Source: Solirubrobacter sp963848475
GTDB lineage: Bacteria > Actinomycetota > Thermoleophilia > Solirubrobacterales > Solirubrobacteraceae
Reading direction: 5' to 3'
Length of the DNA: 64,000 nucleotides
Assembly (NCBI GenBank): GCA_963848475.1
Contig: CAWKDW010000020.1
Coordinates: 744,001 to 808,000 of the forward strand
Shown: positions 35,307 to 45,144 of the stretch, one piece after another
Position numbering within the stretch: the stretch's first letter is position 1
Layout of the letters: every line of letters begins with the position of its first letter
Made by a program: the position numbers and the translations under genes
Notes under the pieces: model-generated
Told to the model about the DNA's origin: nothing
Seen by the model: only the letters and a program-made list of their open reading frames with translations
The model's database searches: none

Positions 35307-36737
35307 TCAGCGAAGGACCCAGGTGTCCTTCGCCCCGCCGTTCTGTGAGGAGTTGACGACGAGGGCGCCCTCGGAGCGGGCGACGCGGGTGAGACCGCCG
35401 GGCAGCACGCGTGGGCGGACGCCCTCGCCGAGGAAGACGAACGGACGGAGGTCGATATGACGCGGCGCGAGGCCGCCGCCTTCGACGACGGTCGGGTGGG
35501 TGGAGAGCATCACCATGCGCTGGGCGATCCAGGCGCCGGGGTCGGCGATCACCGCGGCGCGGGTGGCGTCGATCTCCGCGCGGGTCGAGCGCGGGGCGAT
35601 CAGGACGCCGACGCCGCCGTGGCCGGCACGGGGCTTGAGCACGAGCTCGTCGAAGACGTCGAGCGCCTCTTCGAGCTGGGCGGGCTGGGCGAGGTCGTAG
35701 GTCGGGACGGAGCGAAGGACGGGCTCTTCGCCGACGTAGAAGCGGATCATGTCCTCGACGTAGGCGTGGGTGAGCTTGTCGTCGGCGACGCCGGTGCCGA
35801 ACTGGTTGACGAGCCCGAGCAGGCCGCGCTTGGCCGGCTCGCTCAGCATCCGGCCGATGTCGGAGTCCAGGCGGTCGGCGTTGGTGCGGCGGTAGATGAC
35901 GTCGATGCGGCGCGCTTCGCGCAGGCCGCGCTCGCGCAGCCAGAGGTGGCCGCCGCGGAGCTCGAGCTCGTCGGGCTCGGCGAGCGGGATGCCGAGCTGG
36001 CGCGAGAGCCAGGCGTGCTCCCAGTAGGCGGAGTTGTGCTCGCCGTCGGTCAGCACCGCGGCCTGGGGCGCGCGATGCCCACGGGCGCTCTCCGGGGCGA
36101 CGGCGCGCAGCGTGTCGGCCAGCAGGTCGATCTCGCCGTCCAGCGGCCGGGGCCGCGCACCGGGCGGGACGGAGATGTGCTCGAGCAGGGCCCGGCGGGT
36201 GGCGTGCAGGTAGGCGAAGCCGCTGGGCGTGCGGACGTTGTCCTCGAGCACGAGCCACTCGCCGTCGTGGTCGCGCACGAGGTCCAGGCCGGCGACGCCG
36301 ATCCAGATGCCGCCCGGTGGCTTGACGCCGCGCATCGCCGGCTCGTAGTAGTCGGCGGAGCGGATCACCTCGGGCGGCACGATGCCCTCGGCCACGATCC
36401 GCTGCTCGCCGTAGACGTCGGCCACGAACGCGTTCAGCGCGCGGACGCGCTGGGCCAGGCCGCGCTTGACCGGCTCCCAGTCGGCGGCGGTGATCACGCG
36501 CGGGACGGGGTCGACGTAGAACTCGAGGTCGCCCTCCATCGAGGAGAAGCGCACGCCGGCGCGCTTGAGCGAGCGGCCGATCCGGCCCGGCAGCTCCGCG
36601 GGATCGGCCTGCAGGACCGCTTCGAGGCCGGCGCGGGCGAAGGGACGCGGGGTTCCGTCGGCGCCGAAGGCCTCGTCGAAGACACCGTCGCTCACCGGGT
36701 AGCCGGCGAGCCGGTCGTCCGCGCGCGTTGGGGCCAT
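35307..36737 (-). CDS. Circularly permuted type 2 ATP-grasp protein (DUF404/DUF407 type)
   Basis: A complete 476-residue protein, ATG 36737. Family motifs are visible: GVRFSSMEGDLEFYVDPVPRV, GVAGLDLVRDHDGEWLVLEDN (split by the permuted fold), IYRRTNADRLD and FDELVLKPRAGHGGVGVLI, ending FVNSSQNGGAKDTWVL-like (here LVVNSSQNGGAKDTW). These proteins are thought to form amide bonds, often next to alpha-E or transglutaminase genes, but no such partner lies here. Function beyond ATP-dependent ligation is not established. It is divergent from thiD (63 bases). Confidence 0.88.
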   Translation of the reverse strand: MAPTRADDRLAGYPVSDGVFDEAFGADGTPRPFARAGLEAVLQADPAELPGRIGRSLKRAGVRFSSMEGDLEFYVDPVPRVITAADWEPVKRGLAQRVRALNAFVADVYGEQRIVAEGIVPPEVIRSADYYEPAMRGVKPPGGIWIGVAGLDLVRDHDGEWLVLEDNVRTPSGFAYLHATRRALLEHISVPPGARPRPLDGEIDLLADTLRAVAPESARGHRAPQAAVLTDGEHNSAYWEHAWLSRQLGIPLAEPDELELRGGHLWLRERGLREARRIDVIYRRTNADRLDSDIGRMLSEPAKRGLLGLVNQFGTGVADDKLTHAYVEDMIRFYVGEEPVLRSVPTYDLAQPAQLEEALDVFDELVLKPRAGHGGVGVLIAPRSTRAEIDATRAAVIADPGAWIAQRMVMLSTHPTVVEGGGLAPRHIDLRPFVFLGEGVRPRVLPGGLTRVARSEGALVVNSSQNGGAKDTWVLR

Positions 36738-36787
36738 CGACTGGAGCCTGACAGAACGCGGCTGGAGCGCGCCCCGACACCCGGTCC

Positions 36788-36793
36788 TAATGT
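36788..36793 (+). promoter_or_regulatory. Candidate -10 box (TAATGT) for leaderless thiD
   Basis: TAATGT ends 7 bases before the thiD ATG; no TPP riboswitch or Shine-Dalgarno sequence is seen in the 63-base gap. Confidence 0.4.
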
Positions 36794-36800
36794 GAGTGCG

Positions 36801-37648
<848 letters not shown>

Positions 37649-37654
37649 CATAAT
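37649..37654 (+). promoter_or_regulatory. Candidate -10 box (CATAAT) for a leaderless small gene
   Basis: CATAAT, the best -10-like hexamer I see in the window, ends 6 bases before ATG 37661. Confidence 0.45.
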
Positions 37655-37660
37655 GCGGTT

Positions 37661-37912
37661 ATGAAGTTCCTGCGCATGCGCCCGGGATACGGCGAGCAAT
37701 TGATCGCCGAGGGTGACGTCGAGGTCGGCGAGGACGAGCAGCGGCTCGTCGCGGAGTTTCGCCGCCAGCTCGAGCAGGGCATGTGGGCCGCGATTCCGGT
37801 GGAGACCGAGTCCGGCAGAAGAGAGGCCGAGATGGTGCACGCGTTCGAAGAGATTCCGCGTGACGCCGGCCGCGTGATCTTCTTCCCGCGCGCAGCGGGC
37901 GGAGCGCAGTAA
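37661..37912 (+). CDS. Small soluble protein, unknown
   Basis: An 83-residue protein (MKFLRMRPGYGEQLIAEGDVEVGEDEQRLVAEF) with mixed charge, a possible central helix and strands (MWAAIPVETESGRREAEMVHAFEEIPRDAGRVIFFP). No cysteine pairs, signal peptide or membrane helix. A strong -10-like box directly upstream suggests an independently expressed leaderless gene. The following membrane-anchored gene begins 8 bases after its stop, so they are probably co-expressed. Confidence 0.65.
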   Translation: MKFLRMRPGYGEQLIAEGDVEVGEDEQRLVAEFRRQLEQGMWAAIPVETESGRREAEMVHAFEEIPRDAGRVIFFPRAAGGAQ

Positions 37913-37920
37913 GCACCGCG

Positions 37921-38526
37921 GTGACCGTCGCCCTCTGTGCCACGGCGATCGTCGTCATCGCGCTCCTCTGGGAGGTCATGCTCCCCTACGTCCAGCGCCG
38001 CATGGAGCGCCGCCGCGCCCAGAGGGCCGCGCGGGGCACCGGCGAGGTCGCCGCGTACGACCCCGGCCGCGAGCGGCGCGCCGAACAGCGCGCCCGCGAG
38101 CTGCTGAAGTCGTGCGTGAACGACGAGGAGTGGGAGATGTACCGCGACCTGGGGCTGATCCGGGTCTGGGGCGGCGAGTCGCTGGACAAGGAGCTGCGCG
38201 GCGTCCCGTACGCGTACCTGATCTACCCGCACAAGCCGATCGTCGCCTACCTGCCGCAGACCAGCCGGCTGCTCAACGAGTACTGCGTCGAATTCCCGGA
38301 CGAGTCCAAGCCCTACGGCAGCGCGCGGCTGCCCGACTCCGACGACGTGCTGGCCAAGTGGATGGCGCTCAAGGGCGACGAACGGCGCCTGATCTCCAGC
38401 GCGAACATGCACCTCCCTGGCCGCCAGGTGGACCCGCGGCAGGTGCAGCGCGACATCTGGCGCCTCGGGCGCTGGGAACGCGAGCGCCTGGAGCGTCATC
38501 GCCGGGCGTCCAGCGGCGCCGCGTAG
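37921..38526 (+). CDS. Membrane-anchored protein of unknown function
   Basis: A 201-residue protein, start GTG 37921. An N-terminal helix (VALCATAIVVIALLWEVML) is followed by a very basic juxtamembrane stretch and a cytosolic domain of about 140 residues (ELLKSCVNDEEWEMYRDLGLIRVWG, YLIYPHKPIVAYLPQTSRLLNEY). I do not recognise the family. It follows the small unknown gene closely and ends 10 bases before ilvD, which however has its own promoter-like hexamer. Confidence 0.65.
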   Translation: MTVALCATAIVVIALLWEVMLPYVQRRMERRRAQRAARGTGEVAAYDPGRERRAEQRARELLKSCVNDEEWEMYRDLGLIRVWGGESLDKELRGVPYAYLIYPHKPIVAYLPQTSRLLNEYCVEFPDESKPYGSARLPDSDDVLAKWMALKGDERRLISSANMHLPGRQVDPRQVQRDIWRLGRWERERLERHRRASSGAA

Positions 38527-38529
38527 ACT
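38524..38529 (+). promoter_or_regulatory. Candidate -10 box (TAGACT) for leaderless ilvD
   Basis: TAGACT overlaps the previous stop codon and ends 7 bases before the ilvD ATG. Confidence 0.4.
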
Positions 38530-38536
38530 CGGCGGT

Positions 38537-40258
38537 ATGTCCGCCGCCGGAAACGGTCACTTCGACCTCAAGCATCGTTCACGCGCACTCACCGAGGGTC
38601 GCGACCGCGCGGCCGCGCGGGCGTACCTGAAGGGCATCGGCTACGACGACGAGGCGCTGAGCAAGCCGATCATCGGCGTCGCGAACACGTGGATCGAGAC
38701 GATGCCGTGCAACTTCCACCTGCGCGCGCTCGCCAAGCACGTCAAGGACGGCATCAAGGCCGCCGGCGGCACGCCGATGGAGTTCAACACGGTCGCGATC
38801 TCCGACGGGATCACGATGGGCACGAGCGGGATGAAGACGAGCCTCGTCTCCCGCGAGGTCGTCGCCGACAGCATCGAGCTCGTCACGCTCGGTCACCTCT
38901 TCGACGCGGTCATCTGTCTGTGCGCCTGTGACAAGACGATCCCCGGCACCGTGATGGCGCTCGCGCGCCTCGACGTCCCCGGCGTGATGCTCTACGGCGG
39001 CTCGATCCCGCCCGGGCATTACAAGGGCAAGGACATCACGATCATGGACGTCTTCGAGGCCGTCGGCGCCAACGCGGCGGGCAAGATCACCGATCAGGAC
39101 CTGGCCGACATCGAGGCCGCGGCCAGCCCGGGCGCCGGCGCCTGCGGCGGCCAGTACACCGCCAACACGATGGCGATGGCCTTCGAGATGATGGGCATCA
39201 GCCCGATCGGCCCGAGCCTCGTCCCCGCCCAGGACGTCACCAAGTCCCAGGTCGCCTTCGCGGCCGGCGAGCTCGTGATGGACGTGCTCAGGCGCGGCCA
39301 GAAGCCGAGCGACCTGATCACCCGCGAGTCGCTCGAGAACGCGATCCTCGCGGTCGCGGCCTCCGGCGGCTCGACCAACGGCGTCCTGCACCTGCTCGCC
39401 GTCGCGCGGGAGATGGGCGTGCCGCTGGACATCGACGACTTCGACCGGATCGCCGAGAGCACCCCGAGCCTCTGCGACCTCAAGCCGGGCGGGCGCTTCG
39501 TCGCCACCGACCTGCACGCCGCCGGCGGCACCGCGGTCCTGGCCAAGCGCCTGAAGGAGCTCGGCCTGCTGCACGAGACCGCGCCGACCGTCACCGGCAA
39601 GAGCATCGGCCAGCACGCCGACGAAGCACAGGAGGCCGAAGGCCAGGAGGTCATCCGCCCGCTGGAGAACCCGATCAAGAAGACCGGCGGGATCGCGATC
39701 CTGCGCGGCAACCTCGCGCCCGAGGGCAGCGTGGTCAAGCTCTCCGGCCACGAGCGCCGCCTGCACAGCGGTCCGGCGCGCGTCTTCGAGGGCGAGGAGG
39801 CCACGATGGCCGCGGTCACGAGCGGTCAGATCAACCCGGGCGACGTCATCGTGATCCGCAACGAGGGCCCCGCCGGCGGCCCCGGCATGCGCGAGATGCT
39901 GGCGGTCACCGCGGCGATCGTGGGGGAGGGCCTCGGCGACTCCGTGGCGCTGATCACCGACGGCCGCTTCTCCGGCGCCACGCGCGGGTTCATGGTCGGC
40001 CACGTCGCGCCCGAGGCCGTCCACGGCGGCCCGATCGCCGCCGTCCAGGAGGGCGACACGGTCACGATCGACGTCGACAACCGCCGCCTGGATCTCGACG
40101 TCAGCGACGAGGAGCTGCAGCAGCGCCTCGCGGCCTACGAGCCCCCGGAACCGACGGTCACCCGCGGCGTCCTGGCCAAGTACGCCGCGCTGGTCTCGAG
40201 CGCCTCCGAGGGCGCGATCACGCTGCCGACGAAGGCGCCGGCACCGGTTCGGCAATGA
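38537..40258 (+). CDS. ilvD: Dihydroxy-acid dehydratase
   Basis: A 573-residue iron-sulfur enzyme of valine, leucine and isoleucine synthesis, making 2-oxo acids from dihydroxy acids. The cluster cysteines are in TMPCNFH, CLCACDKTIPG and GAGACGGQYTANTM; the C-terminal motif is ITDGRFSGATRGFMVGHVAPEA. Length is as expected. It is complete with no frame break. The last 41 bases overlap the end of the convergent hydrolase gene. Confidence 0.97.
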   Translation: MSAAGNGHFDLKHRSRALTEGRDRAAARAYLKGIGYDDEALSKPIIGVANTWIETMPCNFHLRALAKHVKDGIKAAGGTPMEFNTVAISDGITMGTSGMKTSLVSREVVADSIELVTLGHLFDAVICLCACDKTIPGTVMALARLDVPGVMLYGGSIPPGHYKGKDITIMDVFEAVGANAAGKITDQDLADIEAAASPGAGACGGQYTANTMAMAFEMMGISPIGPSLVPAQDVTKSQVAFAAGELVMDVLRRGQKPSDLITRESLENAILAVAASGGSTNGVLHLLAVAREMGVPLDIDDFDRIAESTPSLCDLKPGGRFVATDLHAAGGTAVLAKRLKELGLLHETAPTVTGKSIGQHADEAQEAEGQEVIRPLENPIKKTGGIAILRGNLAPEGSVVKLSGHERRLHSGPARVFEGEEATMAAVTSGQINPGDVIVIRNEGPAGGPGMREMLAVTAAIVGEGLGDSVALITDGRFSGATRGFMVGHVAPEAVHGGPIAAVQEGDTVTIDVDNRRLDLDVSDEELQQRLAAYEPPEPTVTRGVLAKYAALVSSASEGAITLPTKAPAPVRQ

Positions 40259-41183
40259 AGTCGCTGAGCAGGCCGTTGAAGCGCGACGGCCGCTCGAGCA
40301 TGGCGAGGTGCCCGGTGTCGTCGAAGACCTCGAGCCGGGCATTGGAACCGATCAGGCGCTCGAACTCGTAGGCGTCGTCGACCGGGATCAGGATGTCGTT
40401 GCGCCCCCAGACGATCATCGTGGGGATCTCGATCTCGGGCAGCCGGTCGCGGAACGAGTAGCCCAGCACGGCGTCGAGGCCGCCGACGAAGCCGGCCGAC
40501 CCGGCACCGACGACGAGCTCGGAGGCCAGCGGCACCGACAGCTTCTCCGGGTAGCGGATCACGAGCTGCAGCGCCGCGCGTCGCAGCCGCGGCCGGTTGA
40601 CCACCGGCAGCTGCTTGGCGCCGGTGCGCGCCGCGCCGACCGCCATCAGCCGCCCGATCGCCATCACCGGCTCGCGCCACATGTTCTCGGCCGAGATCCC
40701 GGCGGCGGAGATCAGGACGAGCTTGCGCACCCGGGTCGGGAAGGCGAGCGCCAGCTCGGCGCCGATGAAGCCACCCATCGAGTTTCCGATCACGACCGGG
40801 TTCGAGATCTCGAGCCGCTCGCAGAGCGCGTCGATCACGCGGGCGAAGCCCTGGATCGAGATCCGCCCCGCGGGCATCTCCGAGCCGCCGAAGCCCGGCA
40901 GGTCGGGCGCGACGACCCGGAAGCGATCCATGAACGCCGGCAGGTTGAGCAGCCAGTTCTGCCACAGCCCGCCGAGCCCGTGCAGGAACAGCAGCGGCGG
41001 ACCGTCGCCACCGCTGTCGATCACGTTCATGCGGCGGCCGAGGACGAGCTCCTCGCGCGTGATCGCGGGCCAGTCGATCGTCGTCCAGGTCGAGTCGTCC
41101 CCGTCCGCGTACGTCGGGTCCGGCTGCGAGCGGAGAAACGCGTTGGCGGGGAGCGCCCGTACCTGCCCGATGAACCCCGGCAC
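40218..41183 (-). CDS. Alpha/beta hydrolase
   Basis: About 321 residues, start GTG 41183 (VPGFIGQVRALPANAFL). Oxyanion region LLFLHGLGGLWQNW, nucleophile elbow VIGNSMGGF (Ser about 122), acid WGRNDILIP and catalytic His in DDTGHLAML form the full triad. Substrate not determinable; the fold covers esterases, C-C hydrolases and haloperoxidases. Its 3' end overlaps ilvD by 41 bases on the opposite strand, and its start is 21 bases from the divergent HAD gene. Confidence 0.85.
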   Translation of the reverse strand: MPGFIGQVRALPANAFLRSQPDPTYADGDDSTWTTIDWPAITREELVLGRRMNVIDSGGDGPPLLFLHGLGGLWQNWLLNLPAFMDRFRVVAPDLPGFGGSEMPAGRISIQGFARVIDALCERLEISNPVVIGNSMGGFIGAELALAFPTRVRKLVLISAAGISAENMWREPVMAIGRLMAVGAARTGAKQLPVVNRPRLRRAALQLVIRYPEKLSVPLASELVVGAGSAGFVGGLDAVLGYSFRDRLPEIEIPTMIVWGRNDILIPVDDAYEFERLIGSNARLEVFDDTGHLAMLERPSRFNGLLSDFIAEPVPAPSSAA

Positions 41184-41204
41184 GCCGCTACCGTACCAGC
41201 GGCC

Positions 41205-41748
41205 GTGCGCCTCGCGATCGACATCGACTCGACGCTGCATCCCTACTGGGACCAGCTGGCCGAGATCGCCCGGCGCCGCTTCGGCGTCGAGCTGCCCTAC
41301 GACAGCCAGTACACGTGGGCGATCGACCGCCTGAAGCCCGAAGCAGCTGCAGGCCTGCGTGGAGGAGACCCACCGCGCCGAGCACGTCCTCGTCGCCGAG
41401 CCGTACCCGGGCGCCGTGGAGACGATCCAGGCCTGGCACGAGCAGGGCCACTTCATCCACATCACGAGCCACCGCGCGGTCGACGCGCACCCGCACACGA
41501 GCGAATGGCTCGACCGGATCGGGCTCCCGCACGACGAGCTGTACTGCTCCTACGACAAGATCGCCCGCTGCCTGGAGATCGGGATCGACGTGCTGATCGA
41601 CGATTCGCCGGTGAACCTGACGCGCGCCGTCGAGGTCGGGATCACGGCGGCGACGCTCGAGCACCCCTGGAACCGCGACACTGAAGGCGTGATCAGCGCA
41701 CCGGACTGGGCCACGCTGGCGAAACGCCTCGAGCCGGTGCTCAGTTGA
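41205..41748 (+). CDS. HAD-superfamily 5' nucleotidase-like hydrolase, one frame interruption
   Basis: About 180 residues, start GTG 41205. HAD motif I is LAIDIDSTLHPYW (Asp nucleophile, DxDxT), motif II FIHITSHRA and motif IV VLIDDSPVNLTRA. It hydrolyses a phosphate ester, substrate unknown; the layout resembles deoxyribonucleotidase-type HADs. One extra A near 41344 breaks the frame between LKPE and QLQACVEETH. The stop overlaps the TTG start of the acyltransferase gene, so the two are coupled. Confidence 0.82.
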
Positions 41749-42603
41749 GCGACGAGCCGCGCCAGCTGCCCGCGCCGCCCGCGCACCGCGCGCTACCTGC
41801 CGGCGATCGAGCCCGAGCGCCAGGTCACCGACTGGGGCCGCTCCGAGCGCGTCGAGTCGGTGCTCGACAAGACGGTCATCGAGTTCCTCTACCACTACTG
41901 GTTCCGGGTCGCGGTCGAGGGCATCGAGCACGTCCCGTCCAGCGGCGGCGCCCTGCTGGTCTCAAACCACGCCGGCGCGCTCCCGCCCGACGCGGTGATG
42001 ATCGCCAAGGCGATCAAGACCGAGCACGCGCGCCCGCGTCCGCTGCACCTGACCGTCGAGCACTTCTTCAAGGGCTACCCAGGGCTCTCCATGCTCGTCT
42101 CCAAGCTCGGCGGCGTTCCCGCGCACCCCGCGAACGTGCACCGGCTGCTCTACGACGAGGAGCAGCTCGTACTCGTCTTCCCGGAGGGCCGCAAGGGCAC
42201 CGAGAAGCTCTACAAGGATCGCTACCAGCTGCGGCGCTTCGGCCGCGGCGGCTTCGTCGAGTCCGCGATGCGGGCCACGCGCCCCGATCGTCCCGGTCGC
42301 CGTCGTCGGCGCCGAGGAGGCGATGCCGGTCTTCGCGCAGCTCAACCCGCTCAGAAGCTCACCGGCCTGATCTATTTCCCCGTCACGCCGACGTTCCCGC
42401 TGCTCGGCCTGCTCGGCGGCGTCGCCTACCTGCCGTCGAAGTTCTTCATCCGCTTCCTGGAGCCGATCCCCACCGACCAGTGGGGCGACGAGCCGTGGGA
42501 GGACACGGGCCTGGTGCAGACGGTCGCCGAGGAGGTCCGCGCCCGGATCCAGGAGGAGCTCTACGAGATGCTCGCGCTGCGCGGCTCGGTCTGGCTCGGA
42601 TGA
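41745..42603 (+). CDS. Lysophospholipid acyltransferase (PlsC-like), three frame interruptions
   Basis: About 285 residues after correction, start TTG 41745. Acyltransferase motifs: VSNHAGALPPDAVMI (NHx4D), FFKGYPGLSML, and LVFPEGRKGTEK. It would move an acyl chain onto a lysophospholipid or related glycerolipid at the membrane. The frame shifts near 41775 and near 42285 (extra base each) and returns near 42345 (one missing base), so a stretch of about 20 residues (APIVPVAVVGAEEAMPVF) is out of frame. It overlaps the epimerase gene by four bases (ATGA). Confidence 0.85.
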
Positions 42604-43656
42604 CGATGAGCCGGCGCGTGCTGATCACCGGGATCTCCAGCTACTGGGGCGGTCGCCTGGCGCAGGTGCTCGAGCGAGACGAGGACGTCGACGTGATCAT
42701 CGGCGTCGCGCCCGAGGACCCGTCGTGCGAGCTGCAGCGCACGGAGTTCGTGCGCGTCGGGACCCAGCACGCGCTCCTGCGCAGGATCGTCCACGCGGCC
42801 GAGATCGACACGGTGATCGACACGCGCCTGGTCGTCGATTCGGTGATGGCCCCGCAGCGCGTCGCGCACGAGATGAACGTGCTCGGGACGATGAACGTCC
42901 TGGCGGCGTGCGGCGGGCCGGATTCGCCGGTGAGCAAGGTCGTCTTCAAGTCCTCCGCGCACTACTACGGCTGCGAGCGCGACGACCCGTCGTTCTTCAC
43001 CGAGGACATGCGGCGCCCGCACGAGCCGCAGACCTGGCTGGAGTCCGACATCGTCGAGGCCGAGCACGCGGTGCAGGACTTCGCGGCCCGCAACAGCGAC
43101 GTCACGGTCACCACGCTGCGCTTCTGCAACGGGCTCGGACCGGACCTGCGGACATCGCACAGCGCGCTGCTGGGGCTGCCCGCGGTCCCCGGCATCCTCG
43201 GCTTCGACCCGCGCTATCAGTTCATCGGAGAGGACGACATCGTCGGCGCGCTGCACCATGCGGTGCTCAACGACCTGCCGGGGATCTACAACGTCGCGCC
43301 GGACGGCGTGCTGGCGCTCTCGGAGATCGCGGGCCTGCTCGGCAAGTCGTTCGCCCCGCTGCTGCCGCCCTGGGGCACGTCGCTGGCGACCCGCGGCACG
43401 CGACTGCTCGGCATCCGCGTCCCCGACGAGGTGCGCCAACAGTTGCGCTACGGCCGCGGGCTGGACAACCGCAAGTTCAAGCAGGCCGGCTACCGTTTCA
43501 CGCTCACGACGCGTGAAACGGTGCAGGACTTTGCCGCGTCTCTGCGCCTTAAACCGCTCCGCGACGAGTGGCGCGGCGCCATATCGCTACGAGCGCGAGG
43601 TCGAGGAATTCCTCCGCTGGTCCCCGAGCGTGCGCCGCGACGAGTCAGGCAGCTGA
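42600..43656 (+). CDS. NAD-dependent epimerase/dehydratase family protein, one frame interruption
   Basis: About 351 residues, ATG 42600 (ATG 42606 also possible). The Rossmann start is RVLITGISSYWGGRLAQVL; the YxxxK region is SSAHYYGCERD. The extended-SDR fold often acts on nucleotide sugars, but pairing with an acyltransferase suggests envelope lipid or glycolipid work (inference). One extra base near 43578 shifts the frame between DEWRG and APYRYEREVEEF, which then ends at TGA 43654-43656. A perfect 11-base inverted repeat lies inside the gene at 43493-43521. Confidence 0.85.
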
Positions 43657-43720
43657 CGTGTAAGAGGACTTGCAGGCCTAGCCGCACCGCCGCGCGGGTC
43701 CCTACCATCTTTGGCAACCG

Positions 43721-44761
43721 ATGCGCATCCGACTCATTATTCTCGTCGCCTTCGTGGCGGTCGTGGGCGTCGGCGTCGTCGCCGGCACGTACTTCTACGA
43801 CGACTCCAAGAAGAACCTGATCGCCGAGGGCGTGAAGGTCAACGGCGTCCCGATCGGCGGTATGACGCGGGCGCAGGCGGAGAAGAAGCTCTCCGCGACG
43901 CTGCTCGCCCCGCTCGATCGCCCGGTCAAGGTCTCCTACAAGGACCGCACCTTCACGCTGTCGCAGAAGGCGGCCGCGATCGGGATCGACATCCGCGGCT
44001 CGGTCGACAAGGCGCTCGCCCGCTCGCAGGAGGGCGACATGTTCTCCCGCTCGTGGCGCAACCTGCGCAACCAGGAGATGAACACCGAGCTCGCCGCCGA
44101 GGTGAGCTGGAACAAGCCGTCGGTCGACAAGCTCGTCAAGCGCGTGCGCAAGGCGCTCGAGAGTAAGCCCGTGGACGCCAAGGTGGATCTCTCCAAGGGC
44201 CAGATCGACGAGTCGGGGTCCAAGACGGGCCTGCGCGTGAAGTACAACACGCTGGCCAAGGAGGTCGAGAAGACCCTCCTCGAGCCGGGCAACACGCAGA
44301 CCGTCAAGGTCAAGACGACGGTCGTGCAGCCGAAGGTCTCGACCAAGGATCTCGCGACGAAGTACCCGGCGGTGCTGATCGTCGACCGCGGCAGCTTCAA
44401 GCTCACGCTCTACAAGAACCTCAAGAAGGCCAAGACGTACGGGATCGCGGTCGGCCAGGTCGGCCTCGACACGCCGGCCGGGCTCTACTCGATCCAGAAC
44501 AAGGCCGTCAACCCGGCCTGGCACGTCCCCAACTCCGACTGGGCGGGCGACCTGGCGGGGAAGGTGATCGCCGGCGACGACCCGTCGAACCCGATCAAGG
44601 CCCGCTGGATGGGGATCTACGACGGTGTCGGCGTGCACGGCACGTCCGATGACGCGTCGATCGGTTCCGCCGCCTCGCACGGCTGCATCCGCATGCACGT
44701 GCCGGACGTCGAGGAGCTCTACGACGAAGTTCCCGTCGGCGCTCCGATCTACATCGCCTAA
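43721..44761 (+). CDS. L,D-transpeptidase (YkuD) with peptidoglycan-binding domain
   Basis: A 346-residue exported protein. An N-terminal signal anchor (IILVAFVAVVGVGVVAGTYF) is followed by a YoaR/VanW-like peptidoglycan-binding domain (VKVNGVPIGGMTRAQAEKKL) and the YkuD domain from about residue 220. The catalytic motif is VGVHGTSDDASIGSAASHGCIRM with Cys in SHGCIRM. It makes 3-3 cross-links or anchors proteins in the cell wall. A GC hairpin terminates it. Confidence 0.93.
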   Translation: MRIRLIILVAFVAVVGVGVVAGTYFYDDSKKNLIAEGVKVNGVPIGGMTRAQAEKKLSATLLAPLDRPVKVSYKDRTFTLSQKAAAIGIDIRGSVDKALARSQEGDMFSRSWRNLRNQEMNTELAAEVSWNKPSVDKLVKRVRKALESKPVDAKVDLSKGQIDESGSKTGLRVKYNTLAKEVEKTLLEPGNTQTVKVKTTVVQPKVSTKDLATKYPAVLIVDRGSFKLTLYKNLKKAKTYGIAVGQVGLDTPAGLYSIQNKAVNPAWHVPNSDWAGDLAGKVIAGDDPSNPIKARWMGIYDGVGVHGTSDDASIGSAASHGCIRMHVPDVEELYDEVPVGAPIYIA

Positions 44762-44772
44762 AGCAGAGCTTC

Positions 44773-44790
44773 GGGGGGCGACAGCCCCCC
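44773..44790. terminator. GC hairpin after the L,D-transpeptidase gene
   Basis: GGGGGGC-GACA-GCCCCCC, a perfect 7-base stem, in the 37-base gap between convergent genes (ends 44761 and 44799). Confidence 0.6.
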
Positions 44791-44798
44791 GCTGCATG

Positions 44799-45122
44799 TC
44801 AGCCGGTGAACGTCTCGCCGGTCCATGGCGACGGGGAGATCGGCTTGTCCCCGCCGTCGACGTCATCAGGCGCCACTTCCTCCCATCCCCCCTCTATGAG
44901 GGAGGCATGGTGGTCGGAGTGGCGAATGCAGAGTGTGCCGATGAAGACACCTCTGGTCTGCTTACGCATCACCGCGTACCACAGCGTGCTCGCGTCGCGG
45001 TCTCCGCGCACCGGGTGCCAGGGGCGCGGAGGCGGGTCGACGCCGTTGGCGATGCCGGTCGCCACGAGCTGGTTGAGCGTGGTGACCTGACCCGTGGACG
45101 TGTCGATGAAAAAGGCGCTCAC
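44799..45122 (-). CDS. Small protein of unknown function
   Basis: About 107 residues if started at GTG 45122 (VSAFFIDTSTGQVTTLNQL). It contains DPPPRPWHPVRGDRDASTLWYAVMRK and FIGTLCIRHSDHHASLIEGGW; no membrane helix or known motif. It is divergent from xerC, with 22 bases between starts. It may be genuine, since it fills an otherwise empty gap and ends at a terminator hairpin, but I do not recognise it. Confidence 0.5.
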   Translation of the reverse strand: MSAFFIDTSTGQVTTLNQLVATGIANGVDPPPRPWHPVRGDRDASTLWYAVMRKQTRGVFIGTLCIRHSDHHASLIEGGWEEVAPDDVDGGDKPISPSPWTGETFTG

Positions 45123-45144
45123 GCCCACCCAGGGTACGGCGGCC

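Noticed and set aside
36738..36800. TPP riboswitch before thiD
   Set aside because: The gap is only 63 bases and lacks the conserved CUGAGA-type core.
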